Shown here one piece after another: positions 11,708 to 22,629 of a stretch of 64,000 nt of DNA. The stretch is from Symbiodinium natans (Eukaryota; Sar; Dinophyceae; Suessiales; Symbiodiniaceae), in assembly GCA_905221605.1 (NCBI GenBank), contig CAJNDS010002367.1, positions 299,501 through 363,500 on the forward strand. The letters are read 5' to 3'. The notes beneath the pieces were generated by a model, which was not told the origin of the DNA, searched no databases, and was given only the letters and a program-made list of their open reading frames with translations. Position numbers and translations under genes: made by a program. The first letter of the stretch is position 1. Each line of letters opens with the position of its first letter.

Positions 11708-11893
11708 TTGATGGCCGATGCCGTGCATGGTCTTGGAGACACAGCAGCCGAAGTGGTGCGACCCCAGAGAGCGACATCGTGGCTTCACCTCTGCACATTC
11801 TTCTATAGTGAACTGACTTTCTTGACAAGAGATGTTGAAAAGTTTCGCTGGAACGATTCTAGCTGCTGGTTTTGGGAACTCCCTGCGAGTTAA
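11708..11893 (+). CDS. Probable C-terminal exon, function unknown
   Basis: A frame of 61 codons ends at TAA and contains WLHLCTFFYSELTFLTRD and an aromatic C-terminus (CWFWELPAS). It follows a short CCCTAAA tract. No family is recognised. Confidence 0.38.
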   Translation: MMADAVHGLGDTAAEVVRPQRATSWLHLCTFFYSELTFLTRDVEKFRWNDSSCWFWELPAS

Positions 11894-12662
11894 AACTGAG
11901 ACTAGGTCACAGCGCTGGCCTATGCAGAAGCTGCGCGGCCTCCAGACAAGGAGCCGTTGTGTAAGAACCCGAAAACCCTCACCGCAACATCCACAGCTAT
12001 GACCAGCTGTACCAAAATAGCGACCCTCACCGGTTCTCCATAATGGACCGGCGGAGCATTCGCTTTGCGCATGGACAGCGGCCGGGATGATTTACTCGAT
12101 TGGCTCCTACTTGAAAGGCTGACAAAATGGCAGGCAACAACGAGACCGTCTTTCAAACTGAGTTGGGTCGACTCATAAGGGGCAGCATGATGATCGTGAT
12201 GCATGTGCATTCTGCAGGCCATATTCGTTCGTTATGACTCTTATGGTGATTATGGTTAATTATTCTGATTCTTATGGTTCTTCTGTTGGCCATTATCATT
12301 CTATAAGGCTCCCCAATGGAATGTGCAGCCTTTGAGAAAGGAACATCCCTGGGGCCATGGCAAGATCGAGTCTATGGGTGCAGTCGCCGTTCCTTGGAGC
12401 CAAGTCTGGGCGACATTTTCTTAGAGGCCCCAAAGGCTTTCATTCATGGTTCTGTTTTGGGTGTTCAGGCTTTTCTAGGGGCTTTGGGAATTCGAGTTTT
12501 TGAAGGCTTTAGGAGCTTTTAGGACATTCCTGTAGTCGGTCTGCAGGCTTTGCAGAATTTGGAATCAGGGTCCGTCTTCAGCTTGATATGCTTCGCTAGC
12601 CGACCCTAACATGCTTCTAAACCCTAAACCCTAAACCCTAAACCCTAAACCCTAAACCCTTC

Positions 12663-13179
12663 AGCGGACAACATCTGGAAACAACGCAGCAAAAACCGTT
12701 GCCCCGTGTCAGCCTCACGATTTAGGTAAGCCCATCCATCGTGCGCCCATGTTTTAGGGTTTAGGGTTTAGGGCCCATCGTGTGCCCAGGTTACAGGCAT
12801 CCTTTTGTACATAGCTTTCTCCATGGGCGGCGGGCTCGGTGCAGGAAGTGTGTTCGCCCAAAAGCCATTTTGCCTGGCTTGCCAAGCAATCAGGCTACGA
12901 CAGCATCGTCTCCCTCGCGCCTCTACTAGCAGAGTGGGCACCGGGTAGAAGAGGTTCGCGCTCAAAGTTCCCAGCGTGGTCCACGACTGGAACCTGAGTT
13001 TCTGTAGCCGTTGTTTTTTCGGAACCCGGCACGGCCCGAAACTGTTTGCAGAGAAGAGCCACGTTGAATGTTTGTCGAGTGAATTCCTGTGGGACAGATG
13101 CCAAGCCTGCCACCACAGACAAGACGCCAACAGAACAGGCCAGCAGCTCAGATGTGCAGTGCTGGTCTTCGAACCCTAA
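12663..13179 (+). CDS. Tentative multi-exon gene, Cys-rich C-terminus
   Basis: Exon 12663-12725 lies between a TTCAG acceptor and a TTAG|GTAAGC donor. About 12850-12960 contains FAWLAKQSGYDSIVSLAP. About 12980-13179 contains SFCSRCFFGT and DRCQACHHRQDAN and ends at TAA inside a telomere-like tract. The last two overlap in different frames near 12975, so a small intron or a frameshift is needed. Paired cysteines suggest metal binding, but no named domain fits. Confidence 0.4.
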
Positions 13180-13362
13180 ATCCTAAATCCTGAACCCTAA
13201 GCCCTAAACCCTAAACTTTAAACCCTAAACCCTAAACCCTAGATGTGCTTAACATGTGGTGGGTTATCCGACGGCGGGCTTCAGCAGGGAGTCGGCGTAC
13301 TGAACTCCCTGCATTGAGAGCATGTGACGCCGGAAGCCCTGCACCTTATAAGCTCTGCAGGG

Positions 13363-13419
13363 TTTAGGGTTTAGGGTTTAGGGTTTAGGGTTTAGGGTTT
13401 AGGGTTTAGGGTTTAGGGT
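13363..13419. repeat. Telomere-like array (TTTAGGG)8
   Basis: About eight tandem TTTAGGG units directly follow a CTGCAG and precede an exon candidate at 13467. Confidence 0.9.
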
Positions 13420-13466
13420 CAATCGCGTCTGCAAACTCTGTCCTCACTATTTTCTGTACTGGCAGG

Positions 13467-13616
13467 GTTGAGACGCTGGAGTCTGTTTTGAGCACTGAGT
13501 TTTGGAAAGCCGTGGCAAAGTTCTGTTTAACGTCACGTGACGCTTCGAGCACGCATGTTTCAGAACATGACCTGCAACTCCTAGACAGCTACATGCTTTC
13601 CAATGTTTTTCTTTAA
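13467..13616 (+). CDS. Coding exon with stop, function unknown
   Basis: An open frame after a GGCAG acceptor reads ETLESVLSTEFWKAVAKF, then EHDLQLLDSYMLSNV, and ends at TAA. It has no start codon, so it would be a terminal exon. It is probably alpha-helical, with no recognised family. Confidence 0.45.
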   Translation, partial: VETLESVLSTEFWKAVAKFCLTSRDASSTHVSEHDLQLLDSYMLSNVFL

Positions 13617-14049
13617 CAAATCCAGAATAGTGAGCTGCACATGAGTGACATGTTTGTGGTGTACAGTGGGTTCATGGCGCCTTTTCGACTTCCAATTCCA
13701 ATACAGGCATTCGCGCAAAGGTGGTACACGGGCGCCCCAAGAACAAGCTCTACAACCTCCCAAAGGGTCGTGCATGAGTGCGAGCATCGAAAGCCCCAGG
13801 CATCGGACAGTGGCCATCAATCCAAAGGAGGCTTAGAGCCGGAAGGGAAGCTGTGCTTGGGGTGTTGCAATGATCGCGACTATAGGGCCCTCCGCCCCCT
13901 TAGGGCCTCAGGACATCGAACCGCCCTAAGGTTTAGGGATGTCCCTGTGTGCAGGGCTATGTTCTGTAGAGCTCTCTTCCTTAGAGCCGGCTTGTGGCTG
14001 ACGGTCTTGCACCGGAGAGAGGCAGAGGCATCCAGAGGGAAGGTCGAAC

Positions 14050-14214
14050 ATGTCATTCGGCAACTTTAAGTTTGAAACGCATGGGCTAGGCAAGGAGGGC
14101 ATTGGCATGGCGCTTCCACGCATCCGAAGTGTAGCATGTCCGCAAGATGATGTGGCTCAGATCGTAGTGGCACAGTGTGAAGAGGGCCCTCAGGGAAGCT
14201 CAATGCTCCTTTAA
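14050..14214 (+). CDS. Small open frame starting at ATG, unknown
   Basis: A 54-residue frame starts MSFGNFKFETHGLGKEG and ends at TAA. It could be a complete small protein or a 5' exon read past its donor. A neighbouring frame at 13641-14069 is longer but less protein-like. Confidence 0.35.
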   Translation: MSFGNFKFETHGLGKEGIGMALPRIRSVACPQDDVAQIVVAQCEEGPQGSSMLL

Positions 14215-14339
14215 AAGGTTCTGATGTCTGGGCCCTAAATTTGTATGGGTTATGTAAGGGGTCTATAAGGCTCCCCTAAACCCTAAACCCTAAACCCTTT
14301 TCAGGGCCCATACTGAGGGACCATACTGAGTACCCTAAG

Positions 14340-15095
14340 AAGGAAGGCCATGTTCGACTTCGACTCCCTGGAGAAGGCAGATCCATGCCCGGAGCTGCAA
14401 CCGACGACGCCCGAAGGCCGCAGGGTTTAGGGCTTAGTGTTTGGGGTTTAGGGTTTAGGGCTTAGGGTTTAGGGTTTAGGGTTGAGGATAGCCCTATAAT
14501 TGGGGTTTAATAGGGGGACTCCTAAAATAGGCCCCCCAAAGAGTCGGATTCCAATCGCAAAGTCATATAGGTTCGGGGTCTCGACTGTCGGGGGTGATCT
14601 ACATTTCGGGCTCCTTCTGGGTATCCGGAATGGATCGTTTGCAAGAAAAGAGACCCCCATTGTGGGCCTGCCATCCCTTAAAACTTAAACCCTGAACCCT
14701 AAACACTCGGCCAGCTATGCGGGAGCGAAAAAAGCCCTAAACCCTAAACCACCCCCCACTTGCCTGCCTTGTGCGAGAGTGAGCGACTAAACCCCCCCCC
14801 CCCCCCCACTTCTTGAGTTCAGGCTTGCATTGGGAGACGCGGACGTTCGCCGATGTGGACTGCCGAGTTCTTCAACCCAAGGCCACTGAGGGAGGTTAAT
14901 GGGCAGGTAGAACCCCGACTACAAGGTTTAGGGTTTAGGTGGGTGAAGGGTACTTATAACCCGGACCCCAACTTATCGCCTACTTCGGGGACTTAGGGGG
15001 CTTGTAGTCGGGGTTACAAGTACCCATGAACCTCCAAGGCCAGCGAAAAGAGTCGGAGTAAGAAGGGTTCGGCCTTTACAAGCCTTCCGTTTTGA
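14340..15095 (+). CDS. Gene 3' part split by a TIR-bearing intron
   Basis: Exon 14340-14424 contains MFDFDSLEKADPCPEL and ends where G|GTTTAGGG begins. Exon 14823-14906 (28 codons, containing WTAEFFNPRPLREVNGQ) ends in CAG|GTAGAA. Exon 15039-15095 (basic, containing EKSRSKKGSAFTS) ends at TGA. The last two exons are both phase 0 and flank a 132-base intron with perfect 15-base inverted repeats. The product has a basic Ser/Lys tail and no recognised domain. Confidence 0.48.
14907..15038. mobile_element. TIR element forming an intron
   Basis: The GT-AG intron carries AACCCCGACTACAAG at 14911-14925 and its exact complement CTTGTAGTCGGGGTT at 15001-15015. Telomere-like repeat and a segment similar to the TACTTGAAGG family right end (GTACCCATGAACCT) are also inside. 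Confidence 0.6.
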
Positions 15096-15457
15096 TTCGG
15101 GGAATCGGAAGCTACGTCAACTCTAAACCCTCCATATTCTGATTTTTTCAGACTTCGGAAGCAACTCCGAGCAGAGACACGATTCATCATCACAGCATCC
15201 TGAAGCCGCTCGCCTATGAAAGCGGATGAATGCATCTATTGTGAGGTTTGAAGCATGTCCCGATCACTTCTTGTCATCGGAGTTGGGAGAGGGACGCTCA
15301 ATGAATGTTGTGTGTGCATTTGTGTGTGGTGTGTGTTTCTACATGGATATGTTGGCTCTCACCCTCTCCATTTCTTGTGGCAGCTACTCTTGGGGGAGGT
15401 GGAGTGCATCGGCAAGCCCTAGCCTGTGGGCGTTTGGTGCAAGTCGGGTAGGCCAGC

Positions 15458-15943
15458 TTGAGCTTTGACTGCGGCATTTCCAGCCATGCAGCAGGACCTG
15501 TCAAGCTCGTCTTGGTCTACTTCCATGGGAGCGGAACCCCCTTTCGGGTGGAGCAGGACGCAGCAGCTGGGTCCGAGACCCCGGGACCGAGAACAGGAAC
15601 TTTGCACACGATGTCTGCAGTTTCTAAGCGTGCCCGCGCCTAGAAGGGGCCCCCCCCCCCCCCCCCCATGGTGGGTATCCTGAGCTCACATGCTCGAATA
15701 TGCCCTGAACCCCCCTTGGAGGAGCGGCTCTTCACGCCACCACGTGCCCTCCGTCTCCTCGCCGCCGGGGTGGCGGTGGTGCTGCCTGCGAGCCCTTTGC
15801 GGGACGGAGCGGTCCACTTCTGGCGCCTTCGAGGGCACAAGCTCGTAGAAAGTGCTTCAGGATCGGCTGCCGCGAGTAGTATATCATGGGATCTTGGTTT
15901 TCGGGCATTTTGGGGTGTAGGCATCTTGCTTCAACAGCTGTGA
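15458..15943 (+). CDS. Overlapping open frames, coding status unclear
   Basis: Plus-strand frames run 15458-15643, 15465-15683 and 15668-15943, separated by a C17 run at 15651-15667. The last contains FTPPRALRLLAAGVAVVL and HFWRLRGHKLVES and could be a real exon. No domain is recognised and the reading frame is not decided. Confidence 0.25.
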
Positions 15944-16092
15944 CGGGGCCGAAAGTTCTGGGGAGAACTACGAAGCGCGTGCTGAACAATCACCTTTCCC
16001 TATGCGTATTAAATGAATTGGTCAAGGAATGGTTGGAGCTACATACCCCTTGTATGTACCTTGATCCAAGTGATGTCGTCTAGCGGACTTGT

Positions 16093-17367
16093 TTGCTTGA
16101 CCCATCTCCCAACAACGCGCTGCAGCATAACAGCTCATCAACCATCAGGGATTCCAGCACGCGTTTCTTCACAGCGATGAAAGTTTGCCTGGCGCTTGCC
16201 ATGTCCTGGATGTCTGGTATCGCCATGTTCTCCTGGATGCCTAGTAGGGCAATGCTATCGTTTCTTCGGCCATTGCGCCGATCAGGTCTTGGATGGCCAG
16301 GGTTTCGAGGCACCGGCTCAGACCCAAACATTTTTCGTGCTTTCGCCAAGCCTTGTCACAGGCCTAGGATGAAGGCCAGTGGATTGCTCCTTCGGTTTGC
16401 ATGCAAGGGGAGGTGTGATGTGTTGGCGGATTGGATGTCGGTTTGGACCGTCTCAGTGGGCAGTCTTCACACCTGCGCAGTGCGGTCAGATGGTCAACTA
16501 GCATGCTTCGGAGGTAACGACGTTGGGCAGTGCGATGTGCCAGCAGACTTGGGCCCAGCTTTGGCAGTCTCAGCCGGCGATGATCATACCTGCGCAGTGC
16601 GGTCAGATGGTCAGCTGATTTGCTTCGGAAGCAACTCCTGCGGGCAGTGTGATGTCCCGGCAGATTTGGGACCAGTTTCGGCAGTCTCAGCAGGCTTGTT
16701 TAGTACGTGCGCAGTGCGGTCAGATGGTCAGCTAATGTGCTTCGGGAGCAGCTGCTGTGGGCAGTGGGATGTGCCAGCAGATTTGGGATCAGCTTTGGCC
16801 GTCTCAGCGGGCGGTTTCCATGCTTGTGCAGTGCAATCAGGTGGTCAACTTGTTTGCTTCGGAGGCAACGACTTTGGGCAGTGTGACGTGCCCGGAGATT
16901 TGGGCCCGACTTTGGCAGTCTCAGCCGGGAATGTTCATACCTGCGCAGTGCGGTCAGATGGTCAGCTGATTTGCTTCGGAAGCAACGATTGCGGGCAGTG
17001 TGATGTGCCGGCAGATTTGGGACCAGTTTCGGCCATCTCAGCGGGCGGTTTCCATACCTGCGCAGTGCGGTCAGATGGTCGACTTGTTTGCTTCGGAGGC
17101 AACGACTTTGGGCAGTGCGAGGTGCCAGCAGATTTGGGCCCAGTTTCGGCAGTTTCCGCCGGTAACGTCCATACCTGCGCAGTGCGGTCGGATGGTCAGC
17201 TGCTGTGCTTTGGAGAAAACAGGTCCAGGCAGTCTCTGTGTGTGTGGGTGTGTGTGTGGGTGTGTGTGTGTGTGTGCGCCGGACTGCACCTTGTGCAGAA
17301 GAAAGTGTTGAGCGCCTTGCAGAACTTCATCACGCATCCCAGATTTCCAGGTCCAGAGTCGAATTAG
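16093..17367 (+). CDS. RCC1-like repeat protein
   Basis: From about 16420 to 17229 the frame holds seven tandem 38-residue repeats with the pattern GQCDVPADLGPVxAVSAG, then HTCAVRSDGQLxCFG, plus a decayed first copy (CKGRCDVLADW). This is the RCC1/HERC-type beta-propeller repeat in the form common in dinoflagellates; such propellers act as protein-interaction or exchange-factor platforms. The DNA repeat unit is 114 bases and highly similar between copies, so copy number may vary. The last repeat breaks at CFGEN and runs into a GT microsatellite at 17237-17275; an intron donor (ACAG|GTCC) or truncation is likely there. The first 90 residues do not resemble the family, and the true start is uncertain. 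Confidence 0.72.
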   Translation: MLDPSPNNALQHNSSSTIRDSSTRFFTAMKVCLALAMSWMSGIAMFSWMPSRAMLSFLRPLRRSGLGWPGFRGTGSDPNIFRAFAKPCHRPRMKASGLLLRFACKGRCDVLADWMSVWTVSVGSLHTCAVRSDGQLACFGGNDVGQCDVPADLGPALAVSAGDDHTCAVRSDGQLICFGSNSCGQCDVPADLGPVSAVSAGLFSTCAVRSDGQLMCFGSSCCGQWDVPADLGSALAVSAGGFHACAVQSGGQLVCFGGNDFGQCDVPGDLGPTLAVSAGNVHTCAVRSDGQLICFGSNDCGQCDVPADLGPVSAISAGGFHTCAVRSDGRLVCFGGNDFGQCEVPADLGPVSAVSAGNVHTCAVRSDGQLLCFGENRSRQSLCVWVCVWVCVCVCAGLHLVQKKVLSALQNFITHPRFPGPESN

Positions 17368-17591
17368 AGTCTACAGTCTAGATCGTCTGGAAGAAAATCG
17401 CTGCTCAAACAAGTCGAACATAGGACAAGGTACACAAACAAAAACAAAGGGGGGGTCAAGCAGGCTATAATTCTGTCAGAGCTCAAAAGCCATTTACGCC
17501 CCCACGTCGAGAGCTCGTTTAGAGCTGAAGACCCAGGATGATGGCATGACGGTTTCAGCCGTCATTTGAAGCACAACTGCAAAGCGCTGCA

Positions 17592-17978
17592 GGTACAGCA
17601 CAGACAAAGACGTGCTCCTCGACCTTTTGAAGAAAGCGAAGAAACAGGCAAGTACGAATTTGGTGCTGACTCGGCCGATGCATGCACCAAGTTGCACCGA
17701 AAGTTCCCAACTTGGCAAAGCGAAAGTAGGCATGCGCAACTTATGTGCGACGTACCCACACCCTAGACCCGAAACCCAATTAGCCCTAAACCCTAAACCC
17801 TAAACCCCAAACCCTAAACCCTATCTCCAGTCTTAGATGCTCGACTTGCCCTCGCCTCTGTGACAGGAGGAGGTGGAAGAAAGCACGCGCCATGCCGAGC
17901 ACGCCACAGACGTTACCGCTACCTCTGCATCTCCCCAGCCACGTGGACTCCTCTTATGCTTTTCGCCAAACCCTGAGC
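17592..17978 (+). CDS. Two possible exons, function unknown
   Basis: 17592-17761 is open in two competing frames, one with RPFEESEETGKYEF and the other with DVLLDLLKKAKKQAS. 17869-17978 follows a GACAG acceptor and contains EEVEESTRHAEHA and GLLLCFSPN. CCCTAAA tracts separate and follow them. They could continue the RCC1 gene upstream or form a separate gene. Confidence 0.3.
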
Positions 17979-18065
17979 GATTAAACCCTAAACCCTAAAC
18001 CCCCTCTAAGCCGCCACATCTTTGGCCGCAAAAGCAATGACAAAAACACACACACACACACACAT

Positions 18066-18872
18066 CTCAGGAGCGCCGTGGATTTGCTCAAGGACGGAGA
18101 GCCTGCTTTTCTGGATCACTCTCGGGCCACGGCTTCCTGGCAGAGCTGTTCTTGGCACCTGTGCACCTGCAGTGCAACAGCTTCGGGTAAGACCTGCGTA
18201 AGGACGTTCCGTGCTCTAAGGCACAAAGGGTCGTCGAAGAAGCGCGAAACGTCATGGGCTTGCGCTTCGCTTCCGTGGCCCTGGGTGGTTTCTCGCAAGG
18301 CGGACTCTGCAACATTGCAGCTCAGATCGTGTCCAAGAAGCCTTGTAAGCCCGCCCAATATCTGAGGGCACTGAAGTACACACACACACACTCTCTCTCT
18401 CTAGCTGGCTGTCCAGCTATCTCGGTCATACATTGACCCCTAAGCCGATTCAAAAGAGCATTCCAGGTGCTGCTGTAGCCATGGATGCGGCCCTGCACCT
18501 GCCTGCACGCCCGGCCGCGTTGGGGTTCTTCTCGGGCTCACTGATGTGCAGGAGGGCTGAAGGTTTCGGTTTCGGGCCATCAGAGACAGCTTGAGGACTT
18601 GGGACTTTAGGCTGTTTGGGGGCAAACAGTTGATAGATGGGGTCTCAGTATGTGCAGGTCTCAGCACTCTAGGGTTTTCGGGACCACAAATTTCTGGGCA
18701 GTGCCGGCAGAAGCTAGCGGAGGCAAGCGCATACCTCATCAGAGAACAGAGCAAGGGTACGCAGTAAGCTTTTCAGTGTCACTGCAGACTCCTGGCAAAC
18801 CCCGTCTTTCAGGAGACGCTGGCGCGAGCGCCTCTCCACATTGAAGGCGGCTTGAAACGGGCCCATGAATAG
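18066..18872 (+). CDS. Acyl-protein-thioesterase-like alpha/beta hydrolase (candidate)
   Basis: Exon 18229-18344 reads VVEEARNVMGLRF, then VALGGFSQGGLCNIA. GGFSQGG matches the nucleophile elbow G-F-S-Q-G-G of the acyl-protein thioesterase/carboxylesterase family, preceded as expected by a helix and a strand; the Ser would be the catalytic nucleophile. Flanking open segments fit further exons: about 18066-18186 (FLAELFLAPVHLQCN, ending in a GTAAGA donor), 18480-18553 (LPARPAALGFFSGSLM), about 18690-18757, and 18813-18872 ending in TAG. The catalytic Asp and His are not assigned. The protein would act on thioester-linked lipids in the cytosol if intact. Exon joining is inference. Confidence 0.42.
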
Positions 18873-19118
18873 GAACATGGGGGTTTCCGAAACTCAGGGT
18901 ACCTTCTTGGAGTCCTTATCATAAGGGAATCCTATCAATTAGTCGGGGGTTTATATACCGGTTCTGGGTTCGCCTTCCCCCCCCATGATGAACCTTAAGC
19001 CCTAAACCCTACCCCCCAACCCGCCAACCACACCTAGGGGGGGGGGGGGAGACCCTAAACCCTAAACCCTAAGCCCTACACCCTAAACCCTAACCCCCAA
19101 CCGGTTGTGCTTTCAGGG

Positions 19119-19787
19119 TTGGGCCGACCTTCCACTGGTTCAAGGCCACGGCCGAGGAGATTGGGCGGTGGGCCCGAGAGCCCAGGGAAATACCCTAGGG
19201 TCCATTCGGGTTTAGGGTTTAAGGTTTAGGGTTTGAGCAGGTGGCAGGTAGCAGCAGTAGCAGTAGACGTCGTAGTCGTAGTAGATGATATATATGTATA
19301 TATATATATAGATATATTTGGGCCTGAAAAAGGGATTCAAGTATAGATAGATAGGGTTCAAGTATATACTAAAAAAGGTACAAGGACCCTTAGGGGTATG
19401 TCTCAGGCGACGTTGCTGTTGTCACATTGGAAACCCTCTTGAAAAGCCTGCGAAGCATTGCCAATGTTACGGCTTGCTACAGCACAGGACTACCGTTTGT
19501 GTTGTTTGCGCGATTCTCAAGCCGTCAGAAAAGGGATAAACGGGGATCTTGAAGGTTCATGTCCAGGCAGGGCGAAGCATTCGAAAGGTGGAGGAAAGTG
19601 GCATCGAAGTTGTTCGCTGGAATGAGGTGTCAATGGCGGGCGCTGGATGCGGGACTTCTGCCGCGATGAGCGTCTCGGAGAGACATGCGTCATGTCCTGT
19701 GCAAGCTGCAAGTGGTTCAAACGTCGGGAGTCACCCGAGGATTGGAATGCAGCAGGCAGAATACCACGAGTTTCAAGGCATGCAAGG
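19119..19787 (+). CDS. Probable exons of an unrecognised gene
   Basis: 19119-19190 contains TFHWFKATAEEIGRWA. 19408-19552 contains VVTLETLLKSLRSIAN and a hydrophobic LPFVLFARF. About 19630-19787 contains NGGRWMRDFCRDE and CASCKWFKRRE before an AAG|GTACAG donor. A TA microsatellite (19288-19316) and CAG/TAG triplets lie between the first two. The Cys/Trp-rich third exon looks like folded secreted or catalytic protein, but no family is recognised. Confidence 0.4.
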
Positions 19788-20089
19788 TACAGTAATAATC
19801 TGCCACACGCCATTTGCACCGAAAACGTACACTGCTAGATGCTGGGAGAGTCAACTGAAGCCAGCCATTTCAAAGGGGACCGATGTTGCAAGAGGCGGCC
19901 ACACCATTCCGCCTGACTTGGCTGACCGCTTCATGGAAGTCCTGCTTCTCGCCGCAGGAGCAGAGCTGCTTGGCTTCTGACGGCTTTTGCAGGTGCGAGG
20001 TTGAGGGGTTAGGCTCGTCAGGTTTCAGTGTCCTCACCCCTGATGCAAGTGGCTGGGGCTTGTGAAGGTAATTTAGCAATCTGCCAATG

Positions 20090-20535
20090 ACGCAGCATCG
20101 TCTTGCCGGAATTGAGGTCGACGTGAGCTCTGTCGGCAAGGTTTGCTCCAGCATTGCAAGACCCGCACTGGGCCGCCTTTGCAAGAGAGACGGCAGACAT
20201 GGAACGGAGGTTACCTGGCCAGACGAACAACCGAGGGCTCTCCAGGTCCTGGCAGACTGAAAATTCCCAACCTTTGGCATGTCACACCGCCTTCGACGGC
20301 CTTCTGCCTTTGAAGGATCTTCATCTGCAAGGGTTGGCAGCCAGTGCATGTTCCTCGGCGCAATCGCATCCGTTGCTACATCGACTACGAAACCTTGACC
20401 ATGTGCCCAGCCGAATGGTCGGAGGTGCTGTGGGCTCTTCCAATCATCGACGTCTCCTCAGCAATCTCGTCCAACCGATCTCCCCACCAACCTCGCGACG
20501 TGTACTTGGCGGGACAAGCTGGTGCAGCTCAGTAG
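20090..20535 (+). CDS. Overlapping open frames, probable exons
   Basis: Frame 20090-20263 starts MTQHRLAGIEVDVSSV and ends near CCAG|GTCC. About 20330-20535 contains YIDYETLTMCPAEWSEVL. Competing frames of similar length exist in both, so assignment is weak. Confidence 0.3.
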
Positions 20536-20979
20536 CTGTCGTCGAAAATCGAAAAGAGCTGCTTGCGACATTTTGCACCCCACACTGCTTATTTTACAAC
20601 ATGGGGTTGCTACCCCTGCAATAGCCACCGATATATGTGTTGTCGATCTAAACCAAAGAGGCGGGGGGGGGGGGGGGGGTTTAGGGTGTAGGGTTAACAC
20701 ATCAACCTCGTTTGACCTTGGGTGGATGCATTAAAAAAAGAGTTGTTGATGTTGGGTTTGGATACACTTCTGGGAATTGACCTGACATAGAGCAGAGCAT
20801 TGGACTGGTGTAGTGGTGCCTGCCTGGTATTGCATGGTATTCATGTTGCAGACATGCCCGCAATGATGTTCCCCAGCTAGCAAATGACCAGTGAGGCGGG
20901 TAACATACACCATCTGGTGCATAGGTATCGAGAAGAGTGTTCGGCGAGCTGCAGTCGCAGTAGGTTGCTGACTTAGATT

Positions 20980-21107
20980 CAGATTGCACGACCAGCGCGA
21001 TCAGGGCACAGTGGAGATATTCGCGATAGACTTCAGCTTTCCCAAAGCAGGTTTGGCCTCCATCTTGCTGAAGGAGGCGTGGTTTTTTGCGCCGTTTTCG
21101 CGGCTTT
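20980..21107 (+). CDS. Coding exon with stop, function unknown
   Basis: After TTCAG the frame reads DQGTVEIFAIDFSFPKAG followed by a hydrophobic ILLKEAWFFAPFSRL end and TGA. The alternation of charged and hydrophobic residues is protein-like, and the longer minus-strand frame 20702-21208 looks like its shadow. Confidence 0.43.
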
Positions 21108-21458
21108 GAGAGCCAAGTCCGCAACTGACAACAGATCTCTCTCCGACGCAGGCCCTCTACAGAGCAACGCTCAGTGCAGGGGAACAGGTGCAGCACCGTT
21201 CTCAGCACAGATTCTCAGCTCCACTCCGGATCCAGTAAGCACGGTTGGCATCTGAGACAGTGAGGTCCAATTTGGCGGCGGCTGCCTCAGGTATGTAAGA
21301 AAGCTGCTGAGCTTCCCACTTCTTCGGTCTTGGCCCGAGCCTAGAGTGCCGCTGTTGCACCTGGCTCAGGTAGCCACTGCTTGGCACCACCGATCAGATT
21401 CCCTAGCGGCGCGGACCTCACAACCTTTGGGGCACACCTCCTCCTAAGTCATGGTGAG

Positions 21459-21565
21459 CAGCATATGGGGGTTTCCGAAACTCGGGGGTACCTTCTTGGG
21501 GTCCTTATTTCAAGGGTACCCTACTATTTGGGGGTCTATATTTGGGGTCCCTGATTTTTGTGAAC
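21459..21565. mobile_element. GGGTTTCCGAAA-family element, copy
   Basis: It begins GGGGGTTTCCGAAACTCG and contains GGTACCTTCTTGGGGTCC and AAGGGTACCC, ending GTGAACCCCCACATG. Ends are imperfect inverted repeats. Related copies are at about 9618, 10527, 18878, 22520, 45848 and 54140. Confidence 0.6.
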
Positions 21566-21683
21566 CCCCACATGAGCCCTCACTTGCGCAGGCCGTGCGT
21601 TGTTTGCACCAAGCAGGCACAAGCACAACCCCCCGCCCCCCAAAGAAAAAAGGGCTTTACGTCACAATTCGAATGCACCCCTT

Positions 21684-22384
21684 TACACAGTGAAGCTGAG
21701 CTGCCCAAGGTTGTTCACGATGTTGCACACATGCACGCCCATTGTACAGAAAGTTCTGCTTGCTGTGCACAAAGGCCGGTGTGGCCTTGACATCTCAGCT
21801 GGGGGGAGCCCTGAGCTCGGATTCAGATGGCGATTTTTGATTGCAGTCACTATAGTATCCTTGCTATGTATGGCTCTCTCATGCCATCCTACACCACCCT
21901 CTCCGGAAGTCACTGGTGAAATAAGACGAGGAAGGGTGAGTATCAGTGGACTCCGCTAAGCCAGACGCCGGGGCAGCATCACTCCCAGTCACTGGCATAC
22001 TGAGCGGCCGCCCCGCCTTTGGGCCGTCGGGGCTCATGCTTGCAGGAAGGATGGATGGCTGGATTGACAGCAAGACTACTGGAAGCAAACAAATGGCAAT
22101 GATGCAAATCATGAGGAGGATTTGGGGACAAACCAGTCTTAACCTAAAGATTGATACAGAAGGTAGAATAGGTGGCAATGATACCAGCCTTGTCAGTTTG
22201 AATGGCATTGTGGGCTACTGCTGCTCAGTCTGCACATCACGTGGTGATCGCGATCATTCTCATCATTCTCATCGGTATTTATTCTTGCTCGTGCCATTTT
22301 CATGTTCGCGTGTGTTGTCGTGTTAGGTTCTGTTGCCAACGTTGTCTTGCAGAGTTCTTGCTGTTGTTATACAGGCTTCCCTAA
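21684..22384 (+). CDS. Possible membrane-protein exons
   Basis: 21684-21938 contains a hydrophobic segment WRFLIAVTIVSLLCMAL and ends AGG|GTGAGT. 22218-22384 contains VVIAIILIILIGIYSCSC, a second possible membrane span. The middle segment 21946-22220 is also open. No family is recognised, and the hydrophobic runs partly reflect AT-rich repeats. Confidence 0.33.
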
Positions 22385-22519
22385 ACGCCCTAAACCCTAA
22401 ACCCCAAACCCCAATGCTGTGAACGATCTCCGCAGCCTCCGTGGCCTCAGGCGCTGGGCGCATGGCCCGGCTTCGACCCGTTAGGCCGGGTGGGGCAGAT
22501 GTTCGCAGTCAGGGCCCTG

Positions 22520-22625
22520 ATTTGGGCATTTCCCAAAATAGGGGTACCCCTCTTATACCCCGAAATAGAAGACCCCTGAAAGGGACCCCCCAAAAAGGGT
22601 ACCCCTATTTTGGGTGATTCGGGGA
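22520..22625. mobile_element. GGGTTTCCGAAA-family element, divergent copy
   Basis: Two halves in inverted orientation (CCCAAAATAGGGGTACCCCT at 22531-22550 and AGGGTACCCCTATTTTGGG at 22597-22615) give a near-palindromic element. Confidence 0.55.
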
Positions 22626-22629
22626 TGTT

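Noticed and set aside
20702-21208. Minus-strand open frame of 168 codons
   Set aside because: Composition is not family-like, and the plus strand holds a more protein-like exon at 20980-21107; kept only as a possibility.
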